Source: JANXQG01 sp963824275 (GTDB lineage: Bacteria > Planctomycetota > Planctomycetia > Pirellulales > Thermoguttaceae). From it: a stretch of DNA of 64,000 bases. Shown here piece by piece: positions 8,953 through 20,000 of the stretch; within the stretch, counting starts at the first letter, position 1; each line of letters starts with the position of its first letter. The translations under genes and the position numbers were made by a program. Location: contig CAWGOT010000003.1 in NCBI GenBank assembly GCA_963824275.1, positions 992,001 to 1,056,000 on the forward strand, read 5' to 3'. The notes under the pieces were generated by a model. It was not told the DNA's origin, did not search any database, and saw only the letters and a list, made by a program, of their open reading frames with translations.

Positions 8953-9119
8953 TACTAACCCGAAGCGTCAGCGAGGGCGCGGCTAGATTCGTAGGGTGGG
9001 ACCAGCGAGCTTGCAAGCGCCGGCCCACCAATCACCGGTCTTGGTGGGCCGGCGCTTCGCAAGCCGACCATGGGTACATGGTGCCCGGGTCCCACCCTAC
9101 TGCCTTCGGGTTAGTGTCC
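8953..9119. repeat. CCCGAAGCG palindrome, copy B, with a second hairpin element inside
   Basis: The left arm TACTAACCCGAAGCGTCAGC (8953-8972) and a shortened right arm GCCTTCGGGTTAGTG (9102-9116) enclose the 110-base hairpin at 8991-9100. The right arm supplies the stop codon of the Nudix gene (TTA at 9111-9113). Confidence 0.65.
8991..9100. repeat. 110-bp MITE-like hairpin element
   Basis: The outer arms GTAGGGTGGGACC (8991-9003) and GGTCCCACCCTAC (9088-9100) are inverted repeats. The inner 16-base arms AAGCGCCGGCCCACCA (9015-9030) and TGGTGGGCCGGCGCTT (9042-9057) are perfectly complementary around 11 bases. The whole can fold into one long stem. No coding capacity. It sits between convergent genes and could also act as a bidirectional terminator. 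Confidence 0.8.
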
Positions 9120-9654
9120 CAACATCCCCGCCAAGGCAAAGGCCGCGATGACCAGTCCGTGGCGGATCTCGCCCGTGGCGATCATCGCCGGGATGTCCGC
9201 CAGGGGACGGAGAAGCACGTCGATCCGCTCGAAGGGATCGAGGCTTTGCCCCCCCGCCAGACGGCAGCGCTTCCGCCAGCAGGACATGCGACTGGGCGTT
9301 GTTGATGGCTGGGTTGGGGAACATTTTGCCGACAAGCCGGGTGTTTTCGGCCACGTAGCCGGTTTCCTCGCGGAGTTCGCGTGCGGCGCAGGCCTCGGGC
9401 GATTCGCCGTCATCGAGGACGCCGCCTGGGACTTCCAAAACCACCTGGCGGACGCCGTGGCGGAATTGCCGCACCAGGACGACCTGGCCATCGGGCGTGA
9501 CGGGGATCACCAAGGCCCAATCGCGGGTATCGCAGACCACGAAGTTGCCTTCGGCCTGCGTCGGCTCGAATCGGTAGCGGTCTTCGCGGACGCGGAGGAT
9601 GCGGTAATCCGCGACTTGGCGGCTGGAAAGGAGCGTCCAACTCTGGTCGGGCAT
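9111..9654 (-). CDS. Nudix hydrolase, ADP-ribose pyrophosphatase type (frameshifted)
   Basis: The Nudix box is complete: GGVLDDGESPEACAARELRE followed by ETGYV (GX5EX7REUXEEXGU). The upstream strand pattern (WALVIPVTPDGQVVLVRQFR) and the following NPAINNAQSHVLLAE are typical of the ADP-ribose and sugar-nucleotide branch. A shift near 9245 leads into SLDPFERIDVLLRPLADIPA and the end AAFALAGMLGH. The ATG at 9654 is preferred over one further upstream. It likely removes ADP-ribose or similar metabolites in the cytosol. It is divergent from the glycosylase gene with 64 bases between the starts. Confidence 0.85.
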
Positions 9655-9718
9655 GGTGTCGTCTCGCCGGGGTGAATGGCCAATTGTAGCGGATAGCGGC
9701 CGTAGGTAAACTCTCACC

Positions 9719-10618
9719 ATGCCCAACTCACCGATCACGATCCGCCTTCGCCACAGCCCCGGTTTTGCCGCCGAGTGCCACGGCTGGTGCTATCTCGCTC
9801 CGTTCGCGCTTGGCGAAAACTCCCTGCAATGGGCGGTGTACCTGCCCAAGGGCGGTCCCCGCCAGGTCGGACTCCATTGGTCGGACGCGTCGGATACCGT
9901 TCGGATCAAGGTTCCCGGCCGGCGGATCGGCGCGGCGGATCGCGATTTCCTCCGCGGCGCGGTCCGCTGGATGTTCCGCGCGGATGAGGATTTTCAGGAG
10001 TTCTGGCGACTGTGTCGGGGCCACGCGGTTCTGCGGCAGTGCAAGTCGCTGAGGACCGGCCCGCTCCTGCGCTGCTCGACCGTCTTCGAGGACGTGGTCA
10101 AGACGATTTGCACGATCAACGCCCACTGGCGGAACACGAAGCGGATGGTCGAGAACCTCTGCCGGATGTTCGGTGAGCCGTGCCCCGGTGGCGAGGCATT
10201 TACGTTCCCCGGCCCGGAACGGCTCGCGGCCGCATCCGACCGGGACTTGCAGGCCGCAAAGCTCGGTTTCCGTGCCCGCTATGTCGGCGAATTCGCCCGC
10301 CGGGTCGCGGACGGCGATCTCGATCTCGAGGCCTGGCGCCAGGAGCCGGACACCGCTACCCTGCGTGCAGCCGTCCGCAGCGTGAAGGGCGTCGGCAGCT
10401 ATGCGGCGAACCACCTTCTCATGCTGCTGGGCCATTACGACCAGATCCCCTGCGACAGCGAAGTCAGGGCCTACCTCGGCATCTCCTCCAAGACGCCGCA
10501 GCGCGAAGTCGAGCGGATTGCGGCGCAGCGATACGGCCACTGGGGACGGTTCGCTTATCTGGCGTACAAGTTCGAACGGGTGTTCGCAAAGCGGAATTAC
10601 GTGGATTGCGCCGAGTGA
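9719..10618 (+). CDS. HhH-GPD DNA glycosylase (AlkA/OGG-like)
   Basis: 299 residues, intact. The N-terminal half resembles the beta-rich domain of AlkA/OGG1 proteins. The glycosylase core contains FEDVVKTICTINAHWRNTKR, GFRARYVGEFARRVADGDLD, and the helix-hairpin-helix VKGVGSYAANHLLMLLGHYD, followed by the catalytic aspartate in IPCDSEVRAYLGI. The position holding the lyase lysine in OGG1 is Tyr here (GVGSYAAN), which predicts a monofunctional, AlkA-like enzyme. It removes damaged or alkylated bases to start base excision repair. It adjoins the 3' end of the DISARM operon in convergent orientation, and a link to modified phage DNA is speculative. Confidence 0.9.
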   Translation: MPNSPITIRLRHSPGFAAECHGWCYLAPFALGENSLQWAVYLPKGGPRQVGLHWSDASDTVRIKVPGRRIGAADRDFLRGAVRWMFRADEDFQEFWRLCRGHAVLRQCKSLRTGPLLRCSTVFEDVVKTICTINAHWRNTKRMVENLCRMFGEPCPGGEAFTFPGPERLAAASDRDLQAAKLGFRARYVGEFARRVADGDLDLEAWRQEPDTATLRAAVRSVKGVGSYAANHLLMLLGHYDQIPCDSEVRAYLGISSKTPQREVERIAAQRYGHWGRFAYLAYKFERVFAKRNYVDCAE

Positions 10619-10719
10619 GGGTCTGCGAGGAACATTTGGCCAATTTGTATTACGAACAGCATCAGCGGGTGGATGAAATACGCAGGAAGAGGATAGTCGC
10701 CATATACGACCTGCCCCGA

Positions 10720-11520
10720 TCAAACGGCCGGTTCCAGTAATCCGGCCGCCAGTAGTGTCTCAAAGTGCCTCGTCACCCGCTCCGCCAGCCAACGAGACCG
10801 AACCAGCAGTCCCATCTCGATGTTCCGCTCCTGGGCGGCCTCGGTGAAATTCGCCGAGGAGACGAACACGGCCTCGCCGTCCACAACGACGCATTTCGCG
10901 TGCAGGCAGGCCCGCTTGTCGGCCTCCAGATCCAGGGAGCGGGGGTCGTAGAAGACTTGGGGCAGCGGCCGTCCTTCGGGCCATTCGCGAGTCTTGAAGC
11001 GCTCGGCAAACCGCTTGACCAGTTCGCTGGCCATCGAGGTGTCGCCAGGCCCGCGCTGCACGTCCAGGAACATCCGCACGGCAAGTTCCGGCCGCTCTGC
11101 CATCCGGTCGGCCAGAGCCCGGAAGACCTCTCGCCCTTGGTAGACGGCGTAGCCGGCCACCAGTACAGACCGCTGCGGCACGGCGAAGAGTTCCCGGACC
11201 ACGACGCTGGTGTCCCGGTTCGTCATGCCCGCCACGTCCGGCCCGGTCGTAACCAGATCCAGCACGTCCTCCAGCTTCGGAATACGTGCTCGGTCGCGGG
11301 CCAGCAGATCGAGGGTAACGGCCAATTGCTCCGCGGCGAACCCCTGATCCGCCAGTCGCTGCAACCCGCCCGCCAGCGGTGCGGCGCAGGAGCCGGCAAT
11401 CACCCGCTGCACGCTCATCGCCGTAAACGGCGGCGTCAAGCGCCGCGCCCGCAGTGCGGCAGCCAGTTCCCGCAGTTCATCGTCGGCAAGTTGCAGCAGT
11501 TCGTCGCCCATGGCGCTCAT
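10720..11520 (-). CDS. drmC: DISARM component DrmC (phospholipase D-like)
   Basis: 266 residues, intact. One HKD motif is visible near the C-terminus (CLHAKCVVVDGEAVFVSSAN), followed by FTEAAQERNIEMGLLVRS, typical of the PLD nuclease superfamily. An earlier region (VPQRSVLVAGYAVYQGREVF) corresponds to the degenerate first half. DrmC is the least essential DISARM part in published work. Its ATG overlaps the drmB stop by 4 bases (ATGA), so the pair is translationally coupled. Last gene of the operon. Confidence 0.92.
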   Translation of the reverse strand: MSAMGDELLQLADDELRELAAALRARRLTPPFTAMSVQRVIAGSCAAPLAGGLQRLADQGFAAEQLAVTLDLLARDRARIPKLEDVLDLVTTGPDVAGMTNRDTSVVVRELFAVPQRSVLVAGYAVYQGREVFRALADRMAERPELAVRMFLDVQRGPGDTSMASELVKRFAERFKTREWPEGRPLPQVFYDPRSLDLEADKRACLHAKCVVVDGEAVFVSSANFTEAAQERNIEMGLLVRSRWLAERVTRHFETLLAAGLLEPAV

Positions 11521-13327
11521 GTTTGGAAGAACTCGATGCCCAGGTTATCCACAGTCGGCACGACCAACGCCCGATCAAGGAAGTCGTTGTGCTGCTCGCA
11601 GGAGGTTTCGGCGATCAGCAGGCAGCCGTGGCAAGCGGCCCCGTGCAGGAACCGCCGCTCGTGGGAATTATGCGGCTCGTGCTGGGCACACACCGGGTCG
11701 TTGGAGCAGAGCTCGCCCATCTCCAGCGCCGTGCGGATATGCTCTTGGATGCGGCGCCCCGCCTCGACGAGGCCCCCCAAGGTTCCCTCGGCGTCCGATG
11801 TGGCCGTATAGAGCAACACCCCGTAGCCGGTGCTCGGCAACGCGTAGATGCGTTCCCGGATCGAACTCGCCGGATAGCCGCACTCCAGGGCGACCGCTGT
11901 CAGCAACAAATGGGAAAAGGAATGCAGCAGGTAGTAATGGAGATACGGCCACTTCCGGTGGCTGTTCGACCGTTCGGCAAGCCAGGAATCGAATCCGGCC
12001 TTTAGCTTCAGACCGCGCTGGAGCACGTCGGGCCGCTGCAACCAGGCCTCGATCTCGGCGTGCTTGAACTGGATGAAAATGCCCTCGCCGCGGTTCTCCA
12101 CGGCCGGCAGCCAACTGATCTCCCGTGCCAGAGAGGCCCTGCGGACGCCGATCTCCAATTCGCCGTCGGTATCGGGCGAAGCGGCCTCGAACCGCGTGAA
12201 ACCTACCAGGGCCATCACCTCCCGCAGCCGATGCACGGCCACCACCCGCTCGATCTTCTGCATCCAGGGGGCGTCCCACTTCTCGCGGGGAATAGCCCTC
12301 GCGAAGAACGTCCCGTCCGGCCGGTCCTCGCCCGCCTCTTCCTTGGCGGCGATGAGGGTCTCCAGTTCCGCCTGCTTGACCGTCTTCGCTTCGCTGAGGA
12401 CAGCCCCACGGCGGGCGAGAATCTCCTGGAAGACCTCCTCGTCGGAAAGCCCCTCCAGCCCCGCCTTCACGCGGACCTTCTTCCGTTCGTAGCGAAGCTG
12501 CTCTTCGTCTTCCACTTCCGCCACGAACTCCCACACCGTATCCACCGCCTTCTTGACCGTCTCGTCGCGGTCGGGCAGGGAGATGACGCTCATCAACTGG
12601 GGGAAATAGGCATTGCTGGCCGTGCGGATCAGCAGCCGGTTCGGCTCGCCGCACTTCTCGCTGGTATAGGCCCCAGCCAGGGCCGGCAGCCCGTCGCAGG
12701 TCCCCAGAACCCTCTCGGTCGGAACGGTGGCGTCGAGCACCGCTCGCTGGGCCTTGCATTCGCAGCGGATCCAGACCTCCGAGATGTCGCCGGTGGTGCC
12801 CCGCTCGTCCAGCCAGAGTGTCGCCGCCCGCACTGCGGTGGGACCCCGGTGGACGAACGAGTACCAGTCGATGTCGCCGACGTGCCCGCAACGGCAGCCG
12901 CGCACGAAGCGGATGGAGACCACCGGCCGCGGCTTCTTGTTCTCGTCGATGTAGCTGGCCCTTGCTCAGTGTTTGCGATGGACAAGCATGCGGGACCGGA
13001 AAGCCCCAGTTTGTGCGGCCGGGTCCACATCCTGCACGATGAACCACTCGGGAAACTGCCACACGGTCAGCCCGGTCGGCGGCGCCGCGGGTCGTCCGGG
13101 TCCGGCGGCGGCGATTGCAGCCGGATGGCCGGCACGTCCAGCAGCGTCTTGAGCTTCTCGGTGAGCCGTGGTTCGACGATCTCGTCGCCCATGCCCAGCC
13201 AGTGCTCCAGCCCGGCCACCAGCACCGAATGTTGCGGCAGGTCGAGCATGGCCCCTGGCCCGAACGTCGTGATGATCTGGCTCTGGCGGATTTGGCCGTG
13301 CGGTTTGACCGTGCGTTTGCCCTTCAT
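11517..13327 (-). CDS. drmB: DISARM component DrmB (DUF1998 domain), two frameshifts
   Basis: The start at 13327 is fixed by AGGAGG seven bases upstream. The N-terminus (KPHGQIRQSQIITTFGPGAM, LDLPQHSVLVAGLEHW) is characteristic of DrmB. Shifts near 13085 and 12965 connect it through VWQFPEWFIVQDVD and then FVRGCRCGHVGDIDWYSFVH, a CxCG zinc-binding segment. The C-terminal DUF1998 region has YYLLHSFSHLLLTAVALECG and the cysteine cluster CSNDPVC ... ACHGCLLIAETSCEQHN. In DISARM, DrmA and DrmB form the complex that senses and blocks unmodified DNA. As read, the frame upstream of the ATG stays open into drmA (see findings). Confidence 0.92.
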
Positions 13328-16300
13328 GCCTCTTCCTCCTCTTGCGATCTCCATGCCGTCGAGCGTCTTGACCCACAGGTTCACGCTCGGCTCCACGTCG
13401 CGCATCGAGCGGTTGGCCCGGAACTTCCGTACCGCCTGGATGGCAGCATTTTCAATTCGGGGTTGAGGAACTCGTAGAGCAGCCTGGGGTCCTTGCCCAA
13501 CTCCACCTGGTACTGCAAGCCGGCCCCGACTTGGTTGAGTTCCATCGCGATCTTCCACCACTCGTCCAGCAGGTCGCGGGCCCGATCGCGGACTCGCTGC
13601 CGGACCTCATCCGCCTCAGCCGGCGGCAGACCCTCGACATGCGATCGCGCCCGTTCGGCCAGGGCATCGGCCACGAACTCCAGACAGGCCCGTTCCTGAA
13701 GGATGGCCGCGGCCCCTCGCGGCGGCAGTCATCGGGGAATGCCCTTGCCGAGCCAGGGCCACCAGCGTGCCCGCCAGGCCGCGATCCAGCGCCCGCGGCG
13801 AGAACGGGGTGACGCTCGTCGCCTCGACGCTGCGGTAGAACGATTGATGATAGGCGGCAAATCGCTCGTAGTGGGAGCGGTCCCGGGGCTTGTGGACGTT
13901 GAGGATCGTCACCACGAGGCCCGGCCGCTCCTGGTCGCGGCCGACGCGGCTGGTGGCCTGGATGTATTCGGCGCTGGTCTTCGGCTGCCCGGAGACGACC
14001 ATCAGGCCCAGCCGGATGATGTCCAGGCCCACGGAAATCATGTTCGTGGCCAGGGCCACGTCCACCCCCTCGTCGGTCGAAGACCGCTGCGCCAGTCGCC
14101 GTTTGGCATCGGCCACCTTGTCGGTGCTCACCCGAGAGGTCAATTCGACCGGTTCGTAGGCGATCTTGCGGTTCTCGAACAGGCCGTCCGCCTCGCCCAC
14201 CCGCTTGCGACGGCCGCGACTGGTCACCTGGCTGCACACTTCGTCCTCAACCACCCGCCGGGCACCGCCCAACTCTCGCAGGCTGTTGAAGTATCCCAGC
14301 ACCGTCATGTACGGGTCAGCCGGGTTGCCGGTGTTCTTTCTGCCGCCGAGCTTGCTGTATGCCTTCTGCGCCGCGGCCAGGAGCACCAGGTAGACCCGCA
14401 ACATGACCACCTTCGGGCTCCGCCCCTGGGCGGCAACGCCCACGTACAGCCGCGCGATTGCTTTGCTGCGGGCGTGTGGACGTGGGCGAAGAACGAGTCC
14501 CGGCGGTTAGGGCCCGGCGGCGGGAAGATGTCCACCTGCCGGCGGTCGAACAGGGCGCGGATCTGGTTCTCGGCCCGGCGGACGGTCGCCGTCGAAGCCA
14601 CGATCTTCGGCCGGATCTTCTTCCCGTCCACCTCGCGGGCACACAACTCGTCCAGCGCCGTCTCGTACAGGCCGACCATCGTGCCCAGCGGCCCGGAGAT
14701 CAGGTGCAATTCATCCTGGATCACCAGGTCCGGCGGCAGCAGCCGTCCGCTGGGCAGTGGTTGGCCCTGCGCCGGACTCGCACGGACCGTAAAACCCCTG
14801 CTTGTCGTAGCGGTTCACGCGCCCGAAGAACGTACCCACCTCGCCGGTCCACGGCATGGCGGCGAACTTGTCCACCGTGGCGATCATAAAGCAGGGCAGC
14901 CGGCGGTAGATCGGCTCATCGACCGCAACGATCGGCAGCGGCCGGTCGCGGCTGAAATCGCAGCGGCGGTTCAGGCAGACGATCCGCAGATCGGCCGGCT
15001 CCGCATGGTTCGGCACGAGTTGGAACGAGTTCGGCTGGAACTTCGTGCCGCACCACGGGCACTCCTCCAAGGGGATCGGCGATGCCTTGCGGTTGTTGTT
15101 CTTGAAGGCAATCGTCTTGGCCCGCGCCGAATCGGGGTTGCCGTCATTTAGCTTCCCCATCACGTTGGGCGTGGCCGCCTTGCCGACCCACAGGCCGATC
15201 TCAAAGGGCCACGTCGCCCAACTTCTCCACGTCCTTCTGCCGTTCCAATTCCAGGCGCAGATCAACGTAGCGGCACGGCTGAGCTGGTCCAGGGTCAGGA
15301 GCCGCAGCGTATAGCGCATGAGCACGCTCAGGCCGGCCGATGCAATGCCGGGGTTCTTCAGCCGCCGCAGCACGAGCGTGAAGGCCGCCAGGCCCAGGTA
15401 CGCCTCGGTCTTGCCGCCGCCCGTGGGGAAGAACAGCAGGTCCACCACCTCGCGGTCGGCATCCGTGGGGTCGGCGATGCCCGGCAGGTTCATCAGGATG
15501 AAGGCAAGCTGGAACGGTCGCCACTCGGGGCGGATCGTGGCCGGATCGGCCTGCTGCATGACGCCCACCCGTTGCTTGGCCGCCTTGGCCATCGTGCGGT
15601 TGGCGGTCTTGAAAGCGTCCAGGCATTGCGGGTCGGCCAAAAGTGCGATGCCCCGCTCGATGCGATCTGCGGCGATCCCCGCTAGCCGTAGCAGTTCTTC
15701 GCCCGTTTCCTTGCGACGCGGGGGCGACTGTGGCATCTTCCCCTTCTGGGCCATGATCCATTGCCGGTATTGGTCAATAAACCCACCCAGCTTCGTCCGC
15801 GCGTCGTCCGCGCTAGCCAGGTTCGCCAAACCCTCCATCGAAAGCTCCACGCCTTTGATCTCGGCGGGCGCCACGCGTTCGACCTCTGCCTCGGGAATCC
15901 AGCACGTCCGCACCACCTGGCAGCGCCGTCGCACTTCACTGCCTCGGCGGCCGTATTGTGGCCCACCGCGTACTCGAAGACATCGCGGTACTGGAGGTCG
16001 GCCACGCGATCGTCCGGGTCTTCGCTCTGGAGGCTCCGCAGGTCGGGCCGCGGCACCAGTGGCTCCTGGCTGGTGATTTCCAATTGGGCCTGGAATGCGA
16101 ACGCCTCGTCGCGAGTCTCGTCGGAACCGGGATGGCGGCGATTGACGAGGAAGACCGAGGCGGAGCGGGTCCCTTGCGGCAGCCCACCTTCGGTCCCATC
16201 GCTCTGGACCGGTCGGACCAAGAGCGCCAACCGCAGGCCGCCGCTGCTGGGCACTTCCTGCTCGACGGGCAAGGTCGTTCGGTCGGGCAGCGCGAGCGTT

Positions 16301-16776
16301 ATCTGCTCTTCGCGAGCGGTTCGTTGCCAGGTGGTAGCCGATTGCCAGGTTTCGGTTGCCTCTTTCGTGCTCGGCGGCACTTCTTCGGTCTCGGCCGCGG
16401 GCATCTGACCACTGACCATTCGCTTGTAATCACCCCACCGCACAGTCACCGCTAACTGTCGCGTGGAGGCCGATACGAGCACGCTCAGTCCGATCGACGA
16501 GGGCATGTAGGCCCGCCGCGCGGCGGCCGGCTCGGGGGTGGTGGCGTCGTCGGCCCCTCCGGCCTCGCTCATCTCGTCCAGGTCGTCGTCGCTGCCTTCT
16601 TCCGCTCGTTGCTCCTCGGGAGCGTCCAGCGGCACCAGGAACCCGCTCAAGTACCACCGCGACGGCCACTGCGGCAACACTTCATCGGGCGTGCCCAGGT
16701 TGCGAGCCAGATCCGGGCCGATCAGGTCCAGCCGCAGGGCCTCGACGAGTTGCTGGCGGACTTCAACGGATTTCAT
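13324..16776 (-). CDS. drmA: DISARM component DrmA (SF2 helicase), several frameshifts
   Basis: About 1150 residues over six frame segments (shifts near 15930, 14750, 14460, 13730, 13450 and at the very end). Helicase motifs appear in order: Walker A LLFFPTGGGKTEAYLGL, the DEAD-like box IQDELHLISGPLG, motif III ASTATVRRA, motif V ALATNMISVGLDIIRLGLMV and motif VI IQATSRVGRD. A CPWCG ... CLNRRCDF zinc-finger-like pair lies between motifs I and II. The N-terminal ~280 residues (WYLSGFLVPLD ... SSIGLSVLVSAST) match the DrmA accessory region. A TGA at 13324-13326, reachable by a shift just upstream, would overlap the drmB ATG. Central DNA-binding helicase of DISARM. Confidence 0.92.
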
Positions 16777-16779
16777 GGT

Positions 16780-16812
16780 AGTTGTCCGTGGTCAGTTGTT
16801 CGTTGTTCTTCG
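16780..16812. repeat. GTCAGTTGTCC-type low-complexity tract before drmA
   Basis: GTAGTTGTCCGTGGTCAGTTG (in part) followed by TTCGTTGTTC lies immediately upstream of drmA. Similar tracts flank the four-helix-bundle gene near 24.9 and 25.3 kb. The remainder of the 226-base drmA/RT gap (to 17002) shows nothing recognisable. Confidence 0.55.
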
Positions 16813-17002
16813 TTTACGTGTTCGTTTCTTCGCCATAGGTTTGTTGCCTGTCGTTTGCAGTCGTTCTTGACGCAGCCGTAATTGTGCCAATGCTGCCGAC
16901 ACAAAGCAAGCGGTCCGCCTGCAAGCAGTGCCTCATCGTCGACGAGACATTCGTAAGATACCGGGTAGGTCCGGCCGAAGTCCTGTCGAGGTCATGCTTT
17001 TC

Positions 17003-20000
17003 CTAAATCCTCGGGCGGTAACCGGCAGGTGGCGTCTTGAGTTCTCCTCCACCTTGATAAGTGCTCATGTCAACTTCGAAAAAACTGACGAGCGCCTGCT
17101 CGTTTCCGTGGGTGTGAAAAATCACTCGCTTATGCTTGTCGGAAAACGGCGCCTGGCCGGTCGAACCACCGTACTCGCCCGTGTTGGCCACGATCATGTG
17201 CTGATACATGTGGTAATGCAAAGCACCGGCCATGCTATCAAATGTCCCGATGTCCAGGTTCAAGGCCGGAACAACGAACATGTCCGTGTGGTCGCGTAGA
17301 TCGGCGGCTAGTCGCAAGTCCGTTGAGTCGTAACACACCGCACCGGACATCGTCCACAGTCGTTCCCCGCTGCGAGGATCGACGAAATGCAGCAGCCACT
17401 GTGCAGGCCGAAACGAAGTGATTCCCCATCCTTGTTCCAGTGTCGTCAGGTGCTTTTTCCCTTGTGCGACGAAAGCCATTTGAATCGTTCCCCGGGAGTT
17501 GCGAATCGGAATAATCCACAGGCCAATATTTACCAGGTGATTGCTATCAGGCGGGACCCGAAAATAAACGATTCCCGCGAAGACAATGCAGTGGTGCTGA
17601 CGTGCAAATGGAACAAGGTGGCTGTCGATGTCGGCGGTATGCACCGATAGCTCGGGCAGAATCAAGAGGTCGATCCCCGCATCGGAACAATGGGTTTCAC
17701 GCACTTGGAGCATCCGATGAACGCCAACTAGGACGGCCGCAAGATGGCCTCGATGTCTGGTGCGAACTGCCGGGTCGTTCAATTCCCGGTCAGCGGTCAG
17801 CATATCGAGCTTTGGAAGCACTGTCTGAACGACGCCAACTCGCATCTTGCGCAGATTCTTCCCAGAAATTTTACGTTGGCCGAACGCCTTCGGAATACGG
17901 ACTGGCAGAAGCGGCAGGCAGGATGCCCTTGCATAACGCCCTTCGAGCACCGTCGCCCTTTCCAGAAGGACTTGGCGCAGCGACTCGACCGTGAAGGCGT
18001 CCGCAAGCGACACCTCGCCATTGCCGCGAGAAAATCCCGGCCATTCCAGCAGCCGCGAAAGCAAGGAGCCGAACCACGTGGAAATTGGCAGCCAAGCTGG
18101 ACCAAACGCCTCCCTGCCGTTGAACAATCCGTAGCAGCGGCGAAGCCAACTGGATCGGTACGCCACGTAGCGACTGGATGAGGAGGGCTTCGGTAGGCGT
18201 GCAAATGCCTCGGTATAGTCGGCTTGGCCCGTGAGAAGCACCCGTAGTATTTGGCCGAGCCTATATCGCCACTCCGCGTCGCGCGGCACCCAAGGCGGAA
18301 TCCGAAAACGGACATCCTCCTCCGCTCCGCCTTCCACGTCAACAGTCACCTCGCCTTGATCGATCGGAAAACGATCGCTGCAAATCGCGCCAGTTGTCGC
18401 AACGAACCTTAATTCTCGCCGGGAACGCAGTCGCCACCGCGTTCGGAAGCCTGTCCAACAGCGCGAGCGTGAAGAAAAGTGCCGCGTACTCATGTTGGAA
18501 TGGATTTATTGCCGAACGCGCGACAGCAAGGAGTGAATAGGCCCTCGGTTCCGTAGGCAACTCTTCAACCGTCCTCGGAAAGTCGTCGGCGATTATTGCG
18601 CCGTGGGCGTGGTAAAGGTGGTTCCATGCGGCGCGCTCCTCGATCGTCATCGCGGACCGCACGACATCGGCAAGTTCGCTGTCCTCCTGCAACACGCTCT
18701 GCAAGAGCTTCCGCTGGATCGGGGTTACGCGTTCCCGAAACGCAACGAGAAACGTGCGCCCGGCAGAGTCTGCGTCCTGAAAACGGCTTTGCAGTAGAAC
18801 GAAGGGAACGAGTTCCTCGTCTCGCAGGCCGGTCATGTTGCCGGTCAATACGCGGTGTAGGCGAACGTAATCTCTCAAATGCGAATTAGTGGCGCCGGTG
18901 CGCTGTCGAGGAACGTATTGTCCCACCGCCGCCGTGAAGAGCATGGCCTGTTGTTGCAGGTACCACGGGTACGCATCGCCACGTGCGATGATCTCCTGCG
19001 CAAACTCCGTCAACCTCCTCTGGTAGCTCGGCAAATCAATCCCCGACGGCAGACAGTCTGCGTCGGAGACGAGCCCCGTTTCCGTTGCCCCGGCTTTCAG
19101 CAATTCGGCCGCGCAGTAGCATGCAATACGCCGCGGCGCCCCTCGCCTTCCTCCGGCCTTTACGTACTGCGTAAGAACGTGAAGCACAAGGTCTAGCGCC
19201 TTTACCTCGGGGTACACGTCAAGGGCCACTCGCAAAAGTCGCATGGCGGACGGATCGCGCACCCATCGCTCAATCAGCCGTCGGCAGAACTGAAGCGCCT
19301 TGTTGTCCAACGATTTTCGTGAAACGGGCGGCAGCTGCGAATCATCGGACGTCTCTCTCGCGTCCAGGCTCAACGGCCGAAGAGAACGGAACGTCCGCCG
19401 GAAACGGTTAGCCGCGAATCGCGCAACCGTCTCGTCGCGGATATCCGGCTTCGCGGCGAAAAACGTGTCGCGAAACTTGTCCCCGAAATCGAGAGACCGT
19501 TCTTCTCGCATACTGAAGAGGCCTTCAATCAAGTCGATCGTCTCTACTCCGACCATGAGGTCGATCACACCTGACGTATTCTGATTAATCCGTTTCAAAG
19601 TCGCCGAGACGGGTATGCTCCCAGCAGCGGCATCCCGGCCGAGAACTACCTCGCACTTGCCCTGATTGAGCGCCAAACCTTTGGGCGTGTTCCCGTAACA
19701 ACCGCCCAAGGTAAGCGCACACACGGTTAGAGATTTCCTTTTCACTCGCACCCGCGAGGCCGGCCCCAAGGCGTAGCACAAATCGCATGTCATCGACATA
19801 TCGGCAGTAGTCGACGACCTGCCAAGCGTCGCCGTCATGCCACTCAGCAAGCCCTCGCCAAACGGCTTCGTCGAAATCAATCAGAAAGACGTTCGCAAAG
19901 AAACCGCTTGCCACCAGACCTTGGGGGAGAGCGATTCGGTCGAATCGCTCGATGACCGGTTTTGCGCCGCGCGAATAGCGTTGAATTTCAGAAAGGTCGG

